Part shown: positions 47,837 through 57,409 of the stretch, one piece after another
How positions within the stretch are numbered: the stretch's first letter is position 1
How the letters are laid out: every line of letters begins with the position of its first letter
Assembly (NCBI RefSeq): GCF_020480685.1
Contig: NZ_JAJAFU010000006.1
Location: 31,435-95,434, forward strand
From: Deferrivibrio essentukiensis
Lineage (GTDB): Bacteria; Chrysiogenota; Deferribacteres; Deferribacterales; Deferrivibrionaceae
Reading direction: 5' to 3'
Length of the DNA: 64,000 nt
Position numbers and translations under genes: made by a program
The notes under the pieces: model-generated
The model's input: only the letters and a program-made list of their open reading frames with translations
Database searches by the model: none
What the model was told of the DNA's origin: nothing

Positions 47837-48782
47837 AAAATTGTCAGAAAAAGTTTTAAACGGAGAAAAGCTTGCAGATAGTGAGCTTTTGTCAATTCTG
47901 AATGCGGAAGATTATGAAGCTGTTATAAAAGGAGCATCAAAAATAAGGAAACAGTTTTTTAAAGATACCGTTCATTTGTGCAGTATATTAAATACAAAAT
48001 CGGGTGCGTGCTCGGAAGACTGTAAATTTTGTGCTCAATCGATACATTACAATTCGGATATAGTTAAGTATCCATTTGTTGAGGATGAAATAATATATAA
48101 GTTTATTTACAATAACAGAGATAATGAAATTCACCGATTATCTTTCGTATCTTCAGGGAAAAAATTGCTCAAACAGGAGGTCAAAAAGTTGACTAAAACT
48201 ATTGAAGATACAGATACAAATAAAAATTTTTGTGCATCTCTTGGAATATTGAGTGAAGATGAACTTAAAATGTTGAAAGAGTCTGGTATTTTCCGTTATC
48301 ATCATAACCTTGAGACTTCGAGAAGTTTTTATAACAATATATGCACGACCCACACTTATGAAGAAAGGATAAATACAGTTAAAAAGGCTAAAGAGATGGG
48401 CTTTAGTGTCTGTTGCGGTGGCATTTTTGGTATGGGGGAGTCTGATAATGATATTTTAGAGTTAGCAGAAGTTTTAAAAGAGCTTGATGTAGATGCTATC
48501 CCTATTAACTTTTTAAATCCAATAAAAGGTACGCCGATGCAGGACTACAAACTGCTTACTCCTGAAAAATGTTTAAAAATAATAGCTTTTTTCAGGTTTT
48601 ATTTTCCGGATAAAGAGGTGATTATCTGTGGTGGCAGGGTTGAAAATTTGTCTTACCATCATGAAAAAGTATTTGACGCCGGTGCAAGTGGAATCATGAC
48701 GGGTGATTACCTTACTATGAAGGGGAGGCGGTATGATGAAGATTTGGAGATGATAAAAAAGAATGGTTACAAGGTATTTTAA
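47823..48782 (+). CDS. bioB: Biotin synthase
   Basis: A 319-residue radical SAM enzyme inserting sulfur into dethiobiotin. The radical SAM cluster motif is CSEDCKFCAQS. Further family segments include HHNLETSRSFY, CCGGIFGMGE, PINFLNPIKGTP and CGGRVENL. GGAGAG lies about seven bases before the ATG at 47823. The stop codon shares one base with the bioF ATG. Confidence 0.96.
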   Translation: MNRFEKLSEKVLNGEKLADSELLSILNAEDYEAVIKGASKIRKQFFKDTVHLCSILNTKSGACSEDCKFCAQSIHYNSDIVKYPFVEDEIIYKFIYNNRDNEIHRLSFVSSGKKLLKQEVKKLTKTIEDTDTNKNFCASLGILSEDELKMLKESGIFRYHHNLETSRSFYNNICTTHTYEERINTVKKAKEMGFSVCCGGIFGMGESDNDILELAEVLKELDVDAIPINFLNPIKGTPMQDYKLLTPEKCLKIIAFFRFYFPDKEVIICGGRVENLSYHHEKVFDAGASGIMTGDYLTMKGRRYDEDLEMIKKNGYKVF

Positions 48783-49927
48783 TGAAATACTTTGATATAG
48801 CAAAAGAGCTTGAAACTATTAAAAGTGAAGGTCTTTATAGAAAAATACCTGAAATTCAAAGACAGTGTGGCAAAAATATAATTGTAAATAATATTTGTGC
48901 TCTTAACTGTGCCAGTAACGATTATCTAGGATTTTCTCAAAACGAAGAGATAAAGTTAGCAGCATTAGATGCCATAAAAGATTATGGAAATTCTTCCGGC
49001 GGCTCAAGAGTAGTGTCAGGAAACTATAATATTTATAATAGACTTGAAAAAGAGTTAGCTGATTTTAAAGGTTATGAATCGTGTCTTATTGTTAATAGCG
49101 GTTATATTGCAAATTTATTGATTGTAAGCACATTAGCAACTCCCGATACGATTATTTTTACGGATAAACTAAACCACGCAAGCATTTATGACGGGATACG
49201 TTTAAGTGGGGCAAAAATGGTGCGTTATCGCCATAACGATGTATCTCATCTCGAAGAATTGTTAAAAAAATACTCAGCATTTCCAGAAAAAATTGTGATT
49301 ACTGATACAATTTTTAGTATGGATGGTGATAGAGCAAGGTTAAGAGAAATTGTAAACCTAAAGGAAAGTTATAGATTTTTATTAGTAATTGATGAAGCTC
49401 ACGGAACTGGTGTGTTTGGCAAAGGTAGGGGATTAGCGCACGAATATGAGGTTGAAAAAGATATAGATATCAATATGGGAACATTCAGCAAGGCTTTAGG
49501 TGGATTTGGTGCATATATTTGTGCAAAGTGTGAGCTGGTTGAATATCTGATAAATAAGGGACGGGGGTTTATTTATACTACTTCACTCCCTCCGGCAATA
49601 GTTGGAGGCAATTTAAAAGCTATAGAGTTGCTAAAAGAAAATTACGAACAATATGGCGGTAAACTTATAACATATTGTGAAATATTCAGAAAATTACTTC
49701 AAGAAAGAAAGATAGATTTTTTAAACTCTACAAGTCAGATTTTTCCGATAGTTGTAAGTAATAATAAGGCATTACAGGCTCAGAATAAACTCCTTAAGTT
49801 AGGTATCTGTGTGGCTGTTGCCAGAAGGCCGACTGTTACAACTCCAAGGCTTAGGGTGAGCTTAAGAGCTGACTTTGATTTATCTGATATTTATAAAATC
49901 GCGGACTCTTTGGTGAATACTTTATGA
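48782..49927 (+). CDS. bioF: 8-Amino-7-oxononanoate synthase
   Basis: A 381-residue PLP enzyme condensing pimeloyl thioester with alanine. Signatures: LNCASNDYLGFSQN, GNSSGGSRVVSGN, TDKLNHASIYDG, DEAHGTGVFGKGRG and the PLP lysine in GTFSKALGGFG. It overlaps bioB by one base and the esterase gene by four bases. Confidence 0.96.
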   Translation: MKYFDIAKELETIKSEGLYRKIPEIQRQCGKNIIVNNICALNCASNDYLGFSQNEEIKLAALDAIKDYGNSSGGSRVVSGNYNIYNRLEKELADFKGYESCLIVNSGYIANLLIVSTLATPDTIIFTDKLNHASIYDGIRLSGAKMVRYRHNDVSHLEELLKKYSAFPEKIVITDTIFSMDGDRARLREIVNLKESYRFLLVIDEAHGTGVFGKGRGLAHEYEVEKDIDINMGTFSKALGGFGAYICAKCELVEYLINKGRGFIYTTSLPPAIVGGNLKAIELLKENYEQYGGKLITYCEIFRKLLQERKIDFLNSTSQIFPIVVSNNKALQAQNKLLKLGICVAVARRPTVTTPRLRVSLRADFDLSDIYKIADSLVNTL

Positions 49928-50514
49928 AGAATGTCTTTATTTCAGGGTGGGGAGGTTACCCGGCGATGTTTGAGTATATTCCTAAAGTGACAAATTTCTG
50001 TATCCCATTTATACACAGTGATAAATATATCGAGGACACAATTTCTGCAGGCGGAGATATTATTGTCGGATGGTCAACAGGAGCACATATTTTATCTAAG
50101 GCAGTTTGGAGATATGTTGATAGGTGGAAAAAAGTAATTTTAGTTGCACCCTTTGGTGATTTTACCAATTCTTTTAGTAAAAAGGCATTAGATTTAATGA
50201 TTAAAAGCTTAAAATCTGATTTTTTGGGCACAATGGAAAGTTTTTACTTAAAATGCGGATTTATGGGTAAAATAAAATTAAACCTTGAAGATATTTTTAA
50301 ATTAGAAGCAGGGCTTGAGTTTTTGAAACACTCAAGAGTTGATAAAGGGTGTAGTTCAGTTAAAATAAGTATTTTGTATGGTACAAAGGATAAAATAGTC
50401 AAAAGAAAAGAGATAGATGCTGTCTTAAATTTGTTTGAAAATGCAAGATTTATAGAGCTTTGCCAGCCTCATTTTATCGAAGAAAAGGTTATTGTTAAGT
50501 ATGCAGGCTTGTAG
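49924..50514 (+). CDS. Alpha/beta hydrolase in biotin operon, candidate pimeloyl-ACP methyl ester esterase
   Basis: A 196-residue hydrolase. The nucleophile elbow is GWSTGAH with Ser near 59; an Asp in YGTKDKIV and a His in CQPHFIEE complete a plausible triad. It starts with ISGWGGYPAMFEYIP, suited to an oxyanion hole. It stands between bioF and bioC, where BioH, BioG or analogous esterases are found, and should remove the methyl ester that BioC adds. It is shorter than BioH and does not look like BioG as I recall it, so the subfamily is open. Confidence 0.75.
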   Translation: MKNVFISGWGGYPAMFEYIPKVTNFCIPFIHSDKYIEDTISAGGDIIVGWSTGAHILSKAVWRYVDRWKKVILVAPFGDFTNSFSKKALDLMIKSLKSDFLGTMESFYLKCGFMGKIKLNLEDIFKLEAGLEFLKHSRVDKGCSSVKISILYGTKDKIVKRKEIDAVLNLFENARFIELCQPHFIEEKVIVKYAGL

Positions 50515-51250
50515 TTTTGACAAAAGGGCTTTGGATTACGAAAAATATGCTAAAATACAACATATGGTTGCTAAAGAGCTTTTGAATATTTTAGATGTTA
50601 GTTTCAAAAATAATTGTGTAAATATATTGGAGCTTGGGGCGGGCAGCGGTATTTTCACAACTCTTTTAAAGCAGAACTTTAATTGTAATATTTTAACCTG
50701 TGTTGACTTGGCTTATAATTTTATAAAGCTAAATCAAGAAGTTAATAAGGTGCAAGGGGACATATTACACCTGCCTTTTAAAAATAATATTTTTGATACG
50801 GTAGTTTCTTCATCAACTTTTCAGTGGATTGAAGATATAAAAAGACTTTTAGAGGAAGTGGATAGAGTAGGGACAACACGTTGTCAATTAGGTTTTAATG
50901 TGTTTTTGAAGGGCACTTTCAGTGAAATGGGTGAAGTTAATAAACTTACCGGCTTTGGAAAAGTTTTGGATATGAAAACGATAGATTATTACTTAACAAA
51001 TTGTTATGAATGTAATTTTGACGTAACTTATTATTATGAAAGAGAATATATATTGTGGTATGATAATGTTTTGGAGTTTTTAAAGCAGCATAAATCAACA
51101 GGTGCAACGGTCAGAGCGGATAAAAATATAGGGAAAAAAAGGCTTTTTTCTTTTATTGATTACTATACAAAGATGTTTTCTATGGATAACAAAATTCCTG
51201 TTACATATAAGATAGGGTATTTTATAGGTAATAAAAGAAGGGGAGCATAA
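50501..51250 (+). CDS. bioC: Malonyl-ACP O-methyltransferase
   Basis: A 249-residue class I SAM methyltransferase starting pimelate synthesis by methylating malonyl-ACP. The N-terminal FDKRALDYEKYAKIQHMVA is a typical BioC opening; the SAM motif is ILELGAGSGIFT; the post-I and motif II/III segments (GDILHLPFKNNIFDTVVSSSTFQW) fit well. The ATG at 50501 is chosen over the TTG at 50492 because it starts just before the conserved opening. It overlaps the esterase gene by 14 bases and ends the operon. Confidence 0.88.
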   Translation: MQACSFDKRALDYEKYAKIQHMVAKELLNILDVSFKNNCVNILELGAGSGIFTTLLKQNFNCNILTCVDLAYNFIKLNQEVNKVQGDILHLPFKNNIFDTVVSSSTFQWIEDIKRLLEEVDRVGTTRCQLGFNVFLKGTFSEMGEVNKLTGFGKVLDMKTIDYYLTNCYECNFDVTYYYEREYILWYDNVLEFLKQHKSTGATVRADKNIGKKRLFSFIDYYTKMFSMDNKIPVTYKIGYFIGNKRRGA

Positions 51251-51257
51251 GCCCCCC
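51240..51257. terminator. Weak hairpin at convergent ends of bioC and the FMN oxidoreductase gene
   Basis: GGGG-A-GC and GC-CCCC form a short stem with one bulged A around ATAA. There is no T-run after it on either strand. It is the only hairpin in the 22-base gap and may act as a weak terminator. Confidence 0.3.
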
Positions 51258-51272
51258 GTAAAACGTCTTATA

Positions 51273-52244
51273 TTATGAAACAATATTTTTTAATCTGTTT
51301 TCAACTATCTCTTTTGCTTCTTTGACGATTCTTGAAACAAGCTCGCCAACTGTAGGGATGTCATACACAAGGCCCACCGCTTGTCCACAGGCAAAGAGTG
51401 AATCTTCTGTCTCACCTGTTTGAATAGCTTTTAGTCCCCTTAAACCACTGAGAAGTGGTGCTAATTCTTGTAAAGTAGCTCCATTATTTTCCATTTCCAA
51501 TATCTTTTCCGCGTGAGCATTTCTCAATACTCTTACAGTATTTTTAAGGCTTCGCTCTACAAGCATAGTGTCAGTTTCTTTTGCTTCAAGAAGTCTTTTC
51601 TTAATATTTTCATGGACAGGAGCTTCAACAGTGCCCACGAATCTTGTACCTAAATTAATCCCTTCAGCACCAAGTGCCAGTGCTGCTACAAGCCCTCTAC
51701 CGTCAGCAAAACCGCCTGAAGCTATTATTGGTATTTTAAGCTCATCTTTTGCTCTTGGGATAAGAATTAGGCTTGTTACATCGTCTTCGCCAGGGTGTCC
51801 GGCACATTCAAATCCGTCAATACTTACAAAGTCACATCCGATTTTTTCTGCCTTAAGTGCATGCCTTACCGATGTACATTTGTGAATAACTGTAATACCG
51901 TTATCTTTAAATTTTTGCATATAATTTTCCGGATTTCTTCCGGCAGTTTCAATTATTTTTATCCCTTTTTCAATTATTACATCAATGTAAGCGTCATAAT
52001 TAATCGGCCTTAATGTTGGTAAAAAAGTTAAATTAACGCCAAAAGGTTTGTCAGTTAATTTTTTTGTTTTATCGATTTCTTCAGCCAATTTTTCAGGGGT
52101 ATCAAAAGAAAGAGCGGTGATAATTCCAAGCCCGCCTGCATTAGATACGCTTGACACAAGCTCAGCTCTTGAAATCCACATCATACCGCCCTGTATGATG
52201 GGGTATTGTATATTTAGTCTTTCTGTTAAAACTGTTTTAAACAT
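51273..52244 (-). CDS. NPD/FabK-type FMN oxidoreductase (nitronate monooxygenase-like)
   Basis: A 323-residue FMN TIM-barrel protein. Features: YPIIQGGMMWIS, SNAGGLGIIT, DGFECAGHPGEDD (with a conserved His), IIASGGFADGRG and GINLGTRFVGT. Nitronate monooxygenases and FabK-type enoyl-ACP reductases share this fold. As the last gene of an acyl-CoA oxidation operon, an acyl-related role is as likely as nitronate oxidation. The ATG at 52244 follows GGAG; the longer frame from 52265 has no such support. Confidence 0.83.
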   Translation of the reverse strand: MFKTVLTERLNIQYPIIQGGMMWISRAELVSSVSNAGGLGIITALSFDTPEKLAEEIDKTKKLTDKPFGVNLTFLPTLRPINYDAYIDVIIEKGIKIIETAGRNPENYMQKFKDNGITVIHKCTSVRHALKAEKIGCDFVSIDGFECAGHPGEDDVTSLILIPRAKDELKIPIIASGGFADGRGLVAALALGAEGINLGTRFVGTVEAPVHENIKKRLLEAKETDTMLVERSLKNTVRVLRNAHAEKILEMENNGATLQELAPLLSGLRGLKAIQTGETEDSLFACGQAVGLVYDIPTVGELVSRIVKEAKEIVENRLKNIVS

Positions 52245-52252
52245 AATTTCTC

Positions 52253-52555
52253 CTATTTGCCACAAGCTTTTAAGAATTTTTGCAAAAGCTCAGGGTTGTT
52301 TGTCTTCAATAAGCCGGAGAAAATCTCTTTCATCCCCGGCTTATAATTTTCATACCACACTTTTTCAAAAAGCTCAGATGTCATCTTGCATACGCAATTG
52401 GCATCTTCAACTTTTTTACCTTCTTCAACAGTTAAACCATCGTTTTTGGCGAAAATAGTATATTTTTTGTCGTCATCAAACACGAAGTAAAAAGTATACT
52501 CCTTGTCCATCGGAGTATATTTTTCTGTGGCTTCCTTCAATATATTTTCAAGCAT
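52253..52555 (-). CDS. SCP2 sterol-carrier-like domain protein
   Basis: A 100-residue single-domain protein resembling the SCP2 lipid-binding fold (YTIFAKNDGLTVEEGK, then CVCKMTSELFEKV). Such proteins bind hydrophobic ligands; acyl-CoA or acyl groups are likely given its operon. AAGGA precedes the ATG. It is placed ten bases after etfA and eight bases before the FMN oxidoreductase. Confidence 0.72.
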   Translation of the reverse strand: MLENILKEATEKYTPMDKEYTFYFVFDDDKKYTIFAKNDGLTVEEGKKVEDANCVCKMTSELFEKVWYENYKPGMKEIFSGLLKTNNPELLQKFLKACGK

Positions 52556-52565
52556 CTTGTTTTCC

Positions 52566-53474
52566 TTATTTTAATTTTGAAGTCAAGGCAGGTACAAATT
52601 GCATAACGTCAGCAACTACAAGTACATCTGCTGCTTCAGCAATTGGTGCATCTTTATCTGTGTTAATCGCTATTATATAGTCAGATTTTTTCATACCTGC
52701 CAAGTGTTGAATCGCTCCTGATACACCGCAAGCTACATAAAGTTTTGGAGAAACAGTCTGTCCTGTTGTACCTACCTGTCTTGAATGGTCTACCCAACCT
52801 GCGTCAACTACCGGACGGCTTGCACCGAGCTCCCCACCAAGAGCCTTAGCCAACTCTTCGATAACAGGTACATTGTCAGGTTTACCTATCCCTCTACCGG
52901 CAGTTACAATAATTTCAGCTTTAGTTAAGTCTACTGATTTAGCTTCAGCTTCTTCATATCCTACAAACTCTAATTTTGCCTGAGCAGAGGCTTCAATTTT
53001 TTCTACTTCAGGGCTTGCAGAATCTACCACAGGTGCAAATGCTCCTGCCTGAATTGTAAGCACGGCTTTACCAGGAGTATGTCTTACAAATCTTCTAAGC
53101 TTTGCATTACAGCTTGGTACTACAAATGTATTATCTTCGATAGCTACTACTTCAGTTAGCTGACCTACTTTTAATGCAGCTGCTACTCTTGGAGCTAAAT
53201 CCCAGCCGTATGAAGAGTGAGAAAATACAATATAATCGGGATTTTCTTTTTCAACAACTTGCTTTATAAGCTCCTTGTGTACATCAGGGTTATACTCTCC
53301 ATATTTTTCAGCATCGGCAAGGTAAAGTTTGCCTGCTACTTTAGGAAGATTACTTTCATAGCCCACAGCAAAGAAAACTTTTTCAGCATTCAGGCTATTT
53401 GCAAATCCATTTAATTCATATATTGTTTCCAAAAGAGCTTTTTCTCTATATTCTGCAACTAATAATACTTTCAT
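52566..53474 (-). CDS. etfA: Electron transfer flavoprotein, alpha subunit
   Basis: A 302-residue EtfA. The C-terminal FAD domain shows IVTAGRGIGKPDNVPVIEELA, GASRPVVDAGWVDHSRQVG, GQTVSPKLYVACGVSGAIQH and AINTDKDAPIAEAADV. It accepts electrons from acyl-CoA dehydrogenase together with EtfB. GGGGG precedes the ATG. Confidence 0.95.
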   Translation of the reverse strand: MKVLLVAEYREKALLETIYELNGFANSLNAEKVFFAVGYESNLPKVAGKLYLADAEKYGEYNPDVHKELIKQVVEKENPDYIVFSHSSYGWDLAPRVAAALKVGQLTEVVAIEDNTFVVPSCNAKLRRFVRHTPGKAVLTIQAGAFAPVVDSASPEVEKIEASAQAKLEFVGYEEAEAKSVDLTKAEIIVTAGRGIGKPDNVPVIEELAKALGGELGASRPVVDAGWVDHSRQVGTTGQTVSPKLYVACGVSGAIQHLAGMKKSDYIIAINTDKDAPIAEAADVLVVADVMQFVPALTSKLK

Positions 53475-53483
53475 ATCAACCCC

Positions 53484-54251
53484 CTACACCAATGACTTTT
53501 CTTTTAAAATTTGAACAACTTTATCAACTAATTCAGCAACATCACCTTCAAGAATTTGAGCGCCACCTTTCTTTTCAGGGAATGCCATTTTAGCTGTTGT
53601 AACAAGATTTTCAGCTTTAAGAAGCTCACTTGCTTCAAAAGTTAAAATCTCTTTTTTCTTAGCTTTCATAATATTTGGCAGGGTAGGGTATCTTGGTTCG
53701 TTAAGTCCTAATTGACAAGTAAATACTGCAGGCACTTTAACTTTTATTATACTCTTTTTACCACCCTCAAGCTCTCTTTTAACTGTTACTTCACCGTCAT
53801 TGTATTCAAAAGAAACTATTGTTGTTACTACAGGAAGTTCTAAAAGTTCTCCTAAAAGTACCCCTACCTGAGCACTACCAGTATCTTGAGATTGAAGGCC
53901 TGTAAAAATAATGTCAAAATTTTTATCTTTAGCAAATTCAGCAATCATTTGCGCTTTTTGATAAGGGTCTTTTGAATAATAGTCGTTATCATTAATATGA
54001 ACACCTCTGTCACACCCCATTGCAAGTGCCTTTTTGATAGCTTCTTTTACCCTTTCAGGTCCGATAGATAATACTGTAACATCACAATCACCAACTTGCT
54101 CTTTTAATCTTACAGCTTGCTCAACTGCATATTCGTCATATTCATTCATACGATATGCAAGGTCAGTGTCTTCATACCATACATTGTTTGATGCTACCTT
54201 AAATTTTGATTCCATATCAGGAACCTGCTTAATACAAACCAGTACTTTCAT
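53484..54251 (-). CDS. etfB: Electron transfer flavoprotein, beta subunit
   Basis: A 255-residue EtfB with KVLVCIKQVPDMESKF, MNEYDEYAVEQAVRLKE and the family signature VKRELEGGKKSIIKVKVPA. It forms the ETF heterodimer with the next gene's product and carries AMP. GGAGG precedes the ATG. Ordinary, non-bifurcating ETF function is likely because acyl-CoA dehydrogenase and a membrane ETF oxidoreductase are in the same operon. Confidence 0.95.
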   Translation of the reverse strand: MKVLVCIKQVPDMESKFKVASNNVWYEDTDLAYRMNEYDEYAVEQAVRLKEQVGDCDVTVLSIGPERVKEAIKKALAMGCDRGVHINDNDYYSKDPYQKAQMIAEFAKDKNFDIIFTGLQSQDTGSAQVGVLLGELLELPVVTTIVSFEYNDGEVTVKRELEGGKKSIIKVKVPAVFTCQLGLNEPRYPTLPNIMKAKKKEILTFEASELLKAENLVTTAKMAFPEKKGGAQILEGDVAELVDKVVQILKEKSLV

Positions 54252-54263
54252 GACTACCTCCGT

Positions 54264-56249
54264 TTATTTTTCAACTCTTTCTATTAAAACTTCTGATAAA
54301 TCTTTAACTTTCATTTTACCGTCAAGTTCAGCCATTTTAAGGCCGTCTTCAAACATTGTCATACAGAATGGACAGTTAGAAATAAGAGTTTCTACCCCTG
54401 TTTCCTCAGCCATTTTTACCCTTTTGACACTGATTTTTTCACCGATATTTTCTTCGGCGATAATTCTACCGCCACCAGCTCCACAGCAGAAACTTTCAGC
54501 TTTACTTCTCTTCATCTCTTTTATTTCAGCTCCAAGTGCACTTAAGATTTCTCTTGGTTCATCATAGATATCCATATATCTTCCGATATAACAGGAGTCG
54601 TGATAAGTGCATTCTAGGGCTTCTTTGTTTGAAATCTTAAGTTTTCCTGTGTTAAGCAGTTTGTGAAGATATGTTGTGTAGTGCTCCACTTCAATTTCAA
54701 GCCCCAAATCTTTATAATCTCTACCTAAAGTATTAAGGCAGTGAGGGCATGTGGTAACAATCTTTTTAACATTATATTTTTTAATTTTTTCAATGTTTTC
54801 AGATGCTAAAGTTTGATATAGGTATTCATTTCCAAGCTTTCTTGCAGGCTCACCGCAGCATTTTTCCTCTTTGCCAAGGATACCTACTTTTATACCTGCA
54901 AGGTTACAAAGCTCTATAAAATTTTTGGCAATTTTTTGATTTCTCTTATCAAATGATGCATAACAACCAACAAAATACATAATGTCAACGTTACTGTCTT
55001 CAGCAAGGAGTTTTACATTTAAATCTTTAGCAAAATCGCCTCTTGATGCGAAGCCCATGCCCATAGGGTTGCCGTTGACTTCCATATTATCCATTGCAAG
55101 CATAACCTCTTCACCGGGGAACTCCCCTTCCATAAGGACAAGGTTACGTCTCATATCTATAATTTTGTTTACATGTTCGATATTTGCAGGGCATATTTCC
55201 TGACAGGCACGGCAGGTTGTACATGACCATAAGACATCTTTAGATACTTTTTCAATTAAATTCGCATCCGGTGAATTAAATGCTACATCACCGATATCTG
55301 CGATAAGCTTCATTGGGGAGAGAGGCTTATCGGTGTTATATGCAGGACATCTGTCCTGACATCTTTTACACTTGGTACATGCATCACTATCAAATATATC
55401 TTTCCAGGTAAGCTCAGCTACCTTGCTTACACCAAAGCTTTCAGCTTCTTCATTTTCCATATCAATTGTGTCTATAGAGCCTTTTCTTCTCAAATCTGTG
55501 AAGAAGTAGTTTGCCGAAGTAGTAAGTATATGCCTAAATTTAATAAAAGGGATAGAAACGAAAAATCCCATTACAAGGAGTAAATGTATCCACCAGAATG
55601 ATTTATGCATTGCAAGAAGGGTGCTTTCAGGCATATTTACATATGCTTTGGCAAACAGTAGACCAATCGGTGACCACTTAGCTAACTCTGGATTTTGGTT
55701 TAGCTCGGTTGCTGCCATTCTAAACCCTTCTATTACAAAACCGGTTATCAGTATTGCAAATAGTAAGCCGTGCATAATGTAATCATCTTTTGTAGTTTCA
55801 AGCCCTTTAGGTTTAAAGATAAATCTTCTTATTAAAAAACCTAAAAGCATAACAATTGCCACAAAACCGGCAATATCCAAAGCTAAAGAGAATATCTTAT
55901 AAAATGTACCTTTTAGGAAAATTATTCCAAATAAAGGGTGTAAAAAGTCAGTTTGGATAAAAACCAGAGTAGTGCCTATTACAAGGATTAAAAAACCCCA
56001 AAAGAAAAATGCATGGAAAATCCCGGCAGGAGAATTTAAAACTTTTACCTGCCCAAGCACATTTTTCAGGGCAATATTTAACCTATCTGGCCAATCTGAA
56101 TATCTGTCAAGTGATTTGCCTTGTTTGTATACGGCTGATCTTTTTATAAAGTTATAGACTATAGACCCAATAGCCAGTATGGCCAAAAGGTACATAGGAA
56201 TTAATACACCATGTCCAACATTCCAATAAATCTGTCTAGTAGCTTCCAT
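54264..56249 (-). CDS. Membrane Fe-S oxidoreductase, ETF:quinone oxidoreductase type (EtfD/HdrD-like)
   Basis: A 661-residue fusion. The N-terminal 250 residues are a NarI/DsrM-like heme-b membrane domain with about five to six helices and several His residues. Two [4Fe-4S] motifs follow (CTKCKRCQDRCP and CTTCRACQEICP). The C-terminus carries two CCG domains (CCGEPARKLG and CCGAGGGR) as in heterodisulfide reductase HdrD. Placed between acyl-CoA dehydrogenase and etfBA, it should oxidise reduced ETF and pass electrons to quinone. Classical ETF-QO is absent from the operon. Confidence 0.87.
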   Translation of the reverse strand: MEATRQIYWNVGHGVLIPMYLLAILAIGSIVYNFIKRSAVYKQGKSLDRYSDWPDRLNIALKNVLGQVKVLNSPAGIFHAFFFWGFLILVIGTTLVFIQTDFLHPLFGIIFLKGTFYKIFSLALDIAGFVAIVMLLGFLIRRFIFKPKGLETTKDDYIMHGLLFAILITGFVIEGFRMAATELNQNPELAKWSPIGLLFAKAYVNMPESTLLAMHKSFWWIHLLLVMGFFVSIPFIKFRHILTTSANYFFTDLRRKGSIDTIDMENEEAESFGVSKVAELTWKDIFDSDACTKCKRCQDRCPAYNTDKPLSPMKLIADIGDVAFNSPDANLIEKVSKDVLWSCTTCRACQEICPANIEHVNKIIDMRRNLVLMEGEFPGEEVMLAMDNMEVNGNPMGMGFASRGDFAKDLNVKLLAEDSNVDIMYFVGCYASFDKRNQKIAKNFIELCNLAGIKVGILGKEEKCCGEPARKLGNEYLYQTLASENIEKIKKYNVKKIVTTCPHCLNTLGRDYKDLGLEIEVEHYTTYLHKLLNTGKLKISNKEALECTYHDSCYIGRYMDIYDEPREILSALGAEIKEMKRSKAESFCCGAGGGRIIAEENIGEKISVKRVKMAEETGVETLISNCPFCMTMFEDGLKMAELDGKMKVKDLSEVLIERVEK

Positions 56250-56258
56250 CTATTACTC

Positions 56259-57398
56259 CTATTTAAATAGCATTTTTGAAATAACTATTCTTTGAACTTC
56301 GTTTGTTCCTTCATAAATCTCAGTAATTTTGGCATCTCTAAACATTCTTTCTACTTCATATTCACAGATATATCCGTATCCACCATGAATTTGAATTGCT
56401 TCTTTAGTTACAAATGTAGCTGTTTCTGATGCGTACATTTTTGCCATCGCAGATTCTATTGCGTTAGTTTTTTTCATATCTTTAAGCCAAGCTGCTTTGT
56501 AAGTAATAAGCTTGCTTGCTTCAATCTTTGTAGCCATGTCAGCTATTTTAAATTGGATTGCCTGAAAAGCTGAAAGCGGTTTTCCAAACTGTTTTCTTTC
56601 CTGAGCATAAGCTAATGCTTTATCAAATGCACCTTCAGCAATACCAAGAGCCTGAGCAGCAATACCGATACGACCACCATTTAAAGTTTCCATCGCAATT
56701 TTAAATCCGTCACCCTCTTTTCCAAGTAGATTTTTCTTAGGTACTTTTACGTTATCAAGGGCAAAGGCAGTTGTATAACTTCCTCTGATACCTAATTTTT
56801 CTTCATTTTTAAGAATTTCAACCCCTTCAGACTCAAGATCAACAATAAAAGCTGAAATACCTTTGTGTTGCAAGCTCTTATCTTTTGTCGCAAAAACTAC
56901 CCCAATCCCTTTAAATCCACCGTTTGTAATAAAAATTTTGCTGCCATTTATGATGTAGTTATCACCGTCCTCTTTGTATGTAGTAGAGATATTAGCTACA
57001 TCACTACCTGCTTCGGGCTCAGTAAGAAGAATACAGCCGATTTTTTCGCCGCTTGCAAGCTTAGGTAAAAATTCTTTCTTTTGCTCTTCGTTTCCAAACT
57101 GATAAATTGGGTCACATGCAAGTGAGGTGTGAGCTGAAATCATTACACCTGTTGAGCCGCAAGCTTTTGATACTTCTTCCACAACTATAATATAAGAAAA
57201 GTAATCAAGTCCGGCACCACCGTATTCTTCAGGTATATATGTACCTAAAAAACCCATTTCACCGATTTTTTTCATCAGAGTTGAAGGTATTTCATGATTT
57301 TTGTCAATATCCATAGCTATAGGCCTTATTTCATTATTGACAAAATCTTTTACAGTGTCTCTCAATACTTTGTGGTCTTGAGATAATTCAAAATTCAT
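56259..57398 (-). CDS. Acyl-CoA dehydrogenase
   Basis: A 379-residue FAD enzyme of the short or medium-chain class. Features: GSTGVMISAHTSLACDPI, LTEPEAGSDVA, KIFITNG, RIGIAAQALGIAEGA, QIHGGYGY and the catalytic Glu in EIYEGTNEVQR. It introduces the alpha-beta double bond and passes electrons to ETF. GGAGG precedes the ATG. Chain-length preference cannot be fixed from sequence alone. Confidence 0.93.
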   Translation of the reverse strand: MNFELSQDHKVLRDTVKDFVNNEIRPIAMDIDKNHEIPSTLMKKIGEMGFLGTYIPEEYGGAGLDYFSYIIVVEEVSKACGSTGVMISAHTSLACDPIYQFGNEEQKKEFLPKLASGEKIGCILLTEPEAGSDVANISTTYKEDGDNYIINGSKIFITNGGFKGIGVVFATKDKSLQHKGISAFIVDLESEGVEILKNEEKLGIRGSYTTAFALDNVKVPKKNLLGKEGDGFKIAMETLNGGRIGIAAQALGIAEGAFDKALAYAQERKQFGKPLSAFQAIQFKIADMATKIEASKLITYKAAWLKDMKKTNAIESAMAKMYASETATFVTKEAIQIHGGYGYICEYEVERMFRDAKITEIYEGTNEVQRIVISKMLFK

Positions 57399-57409
57399 AA
57401 TTTATCCTC

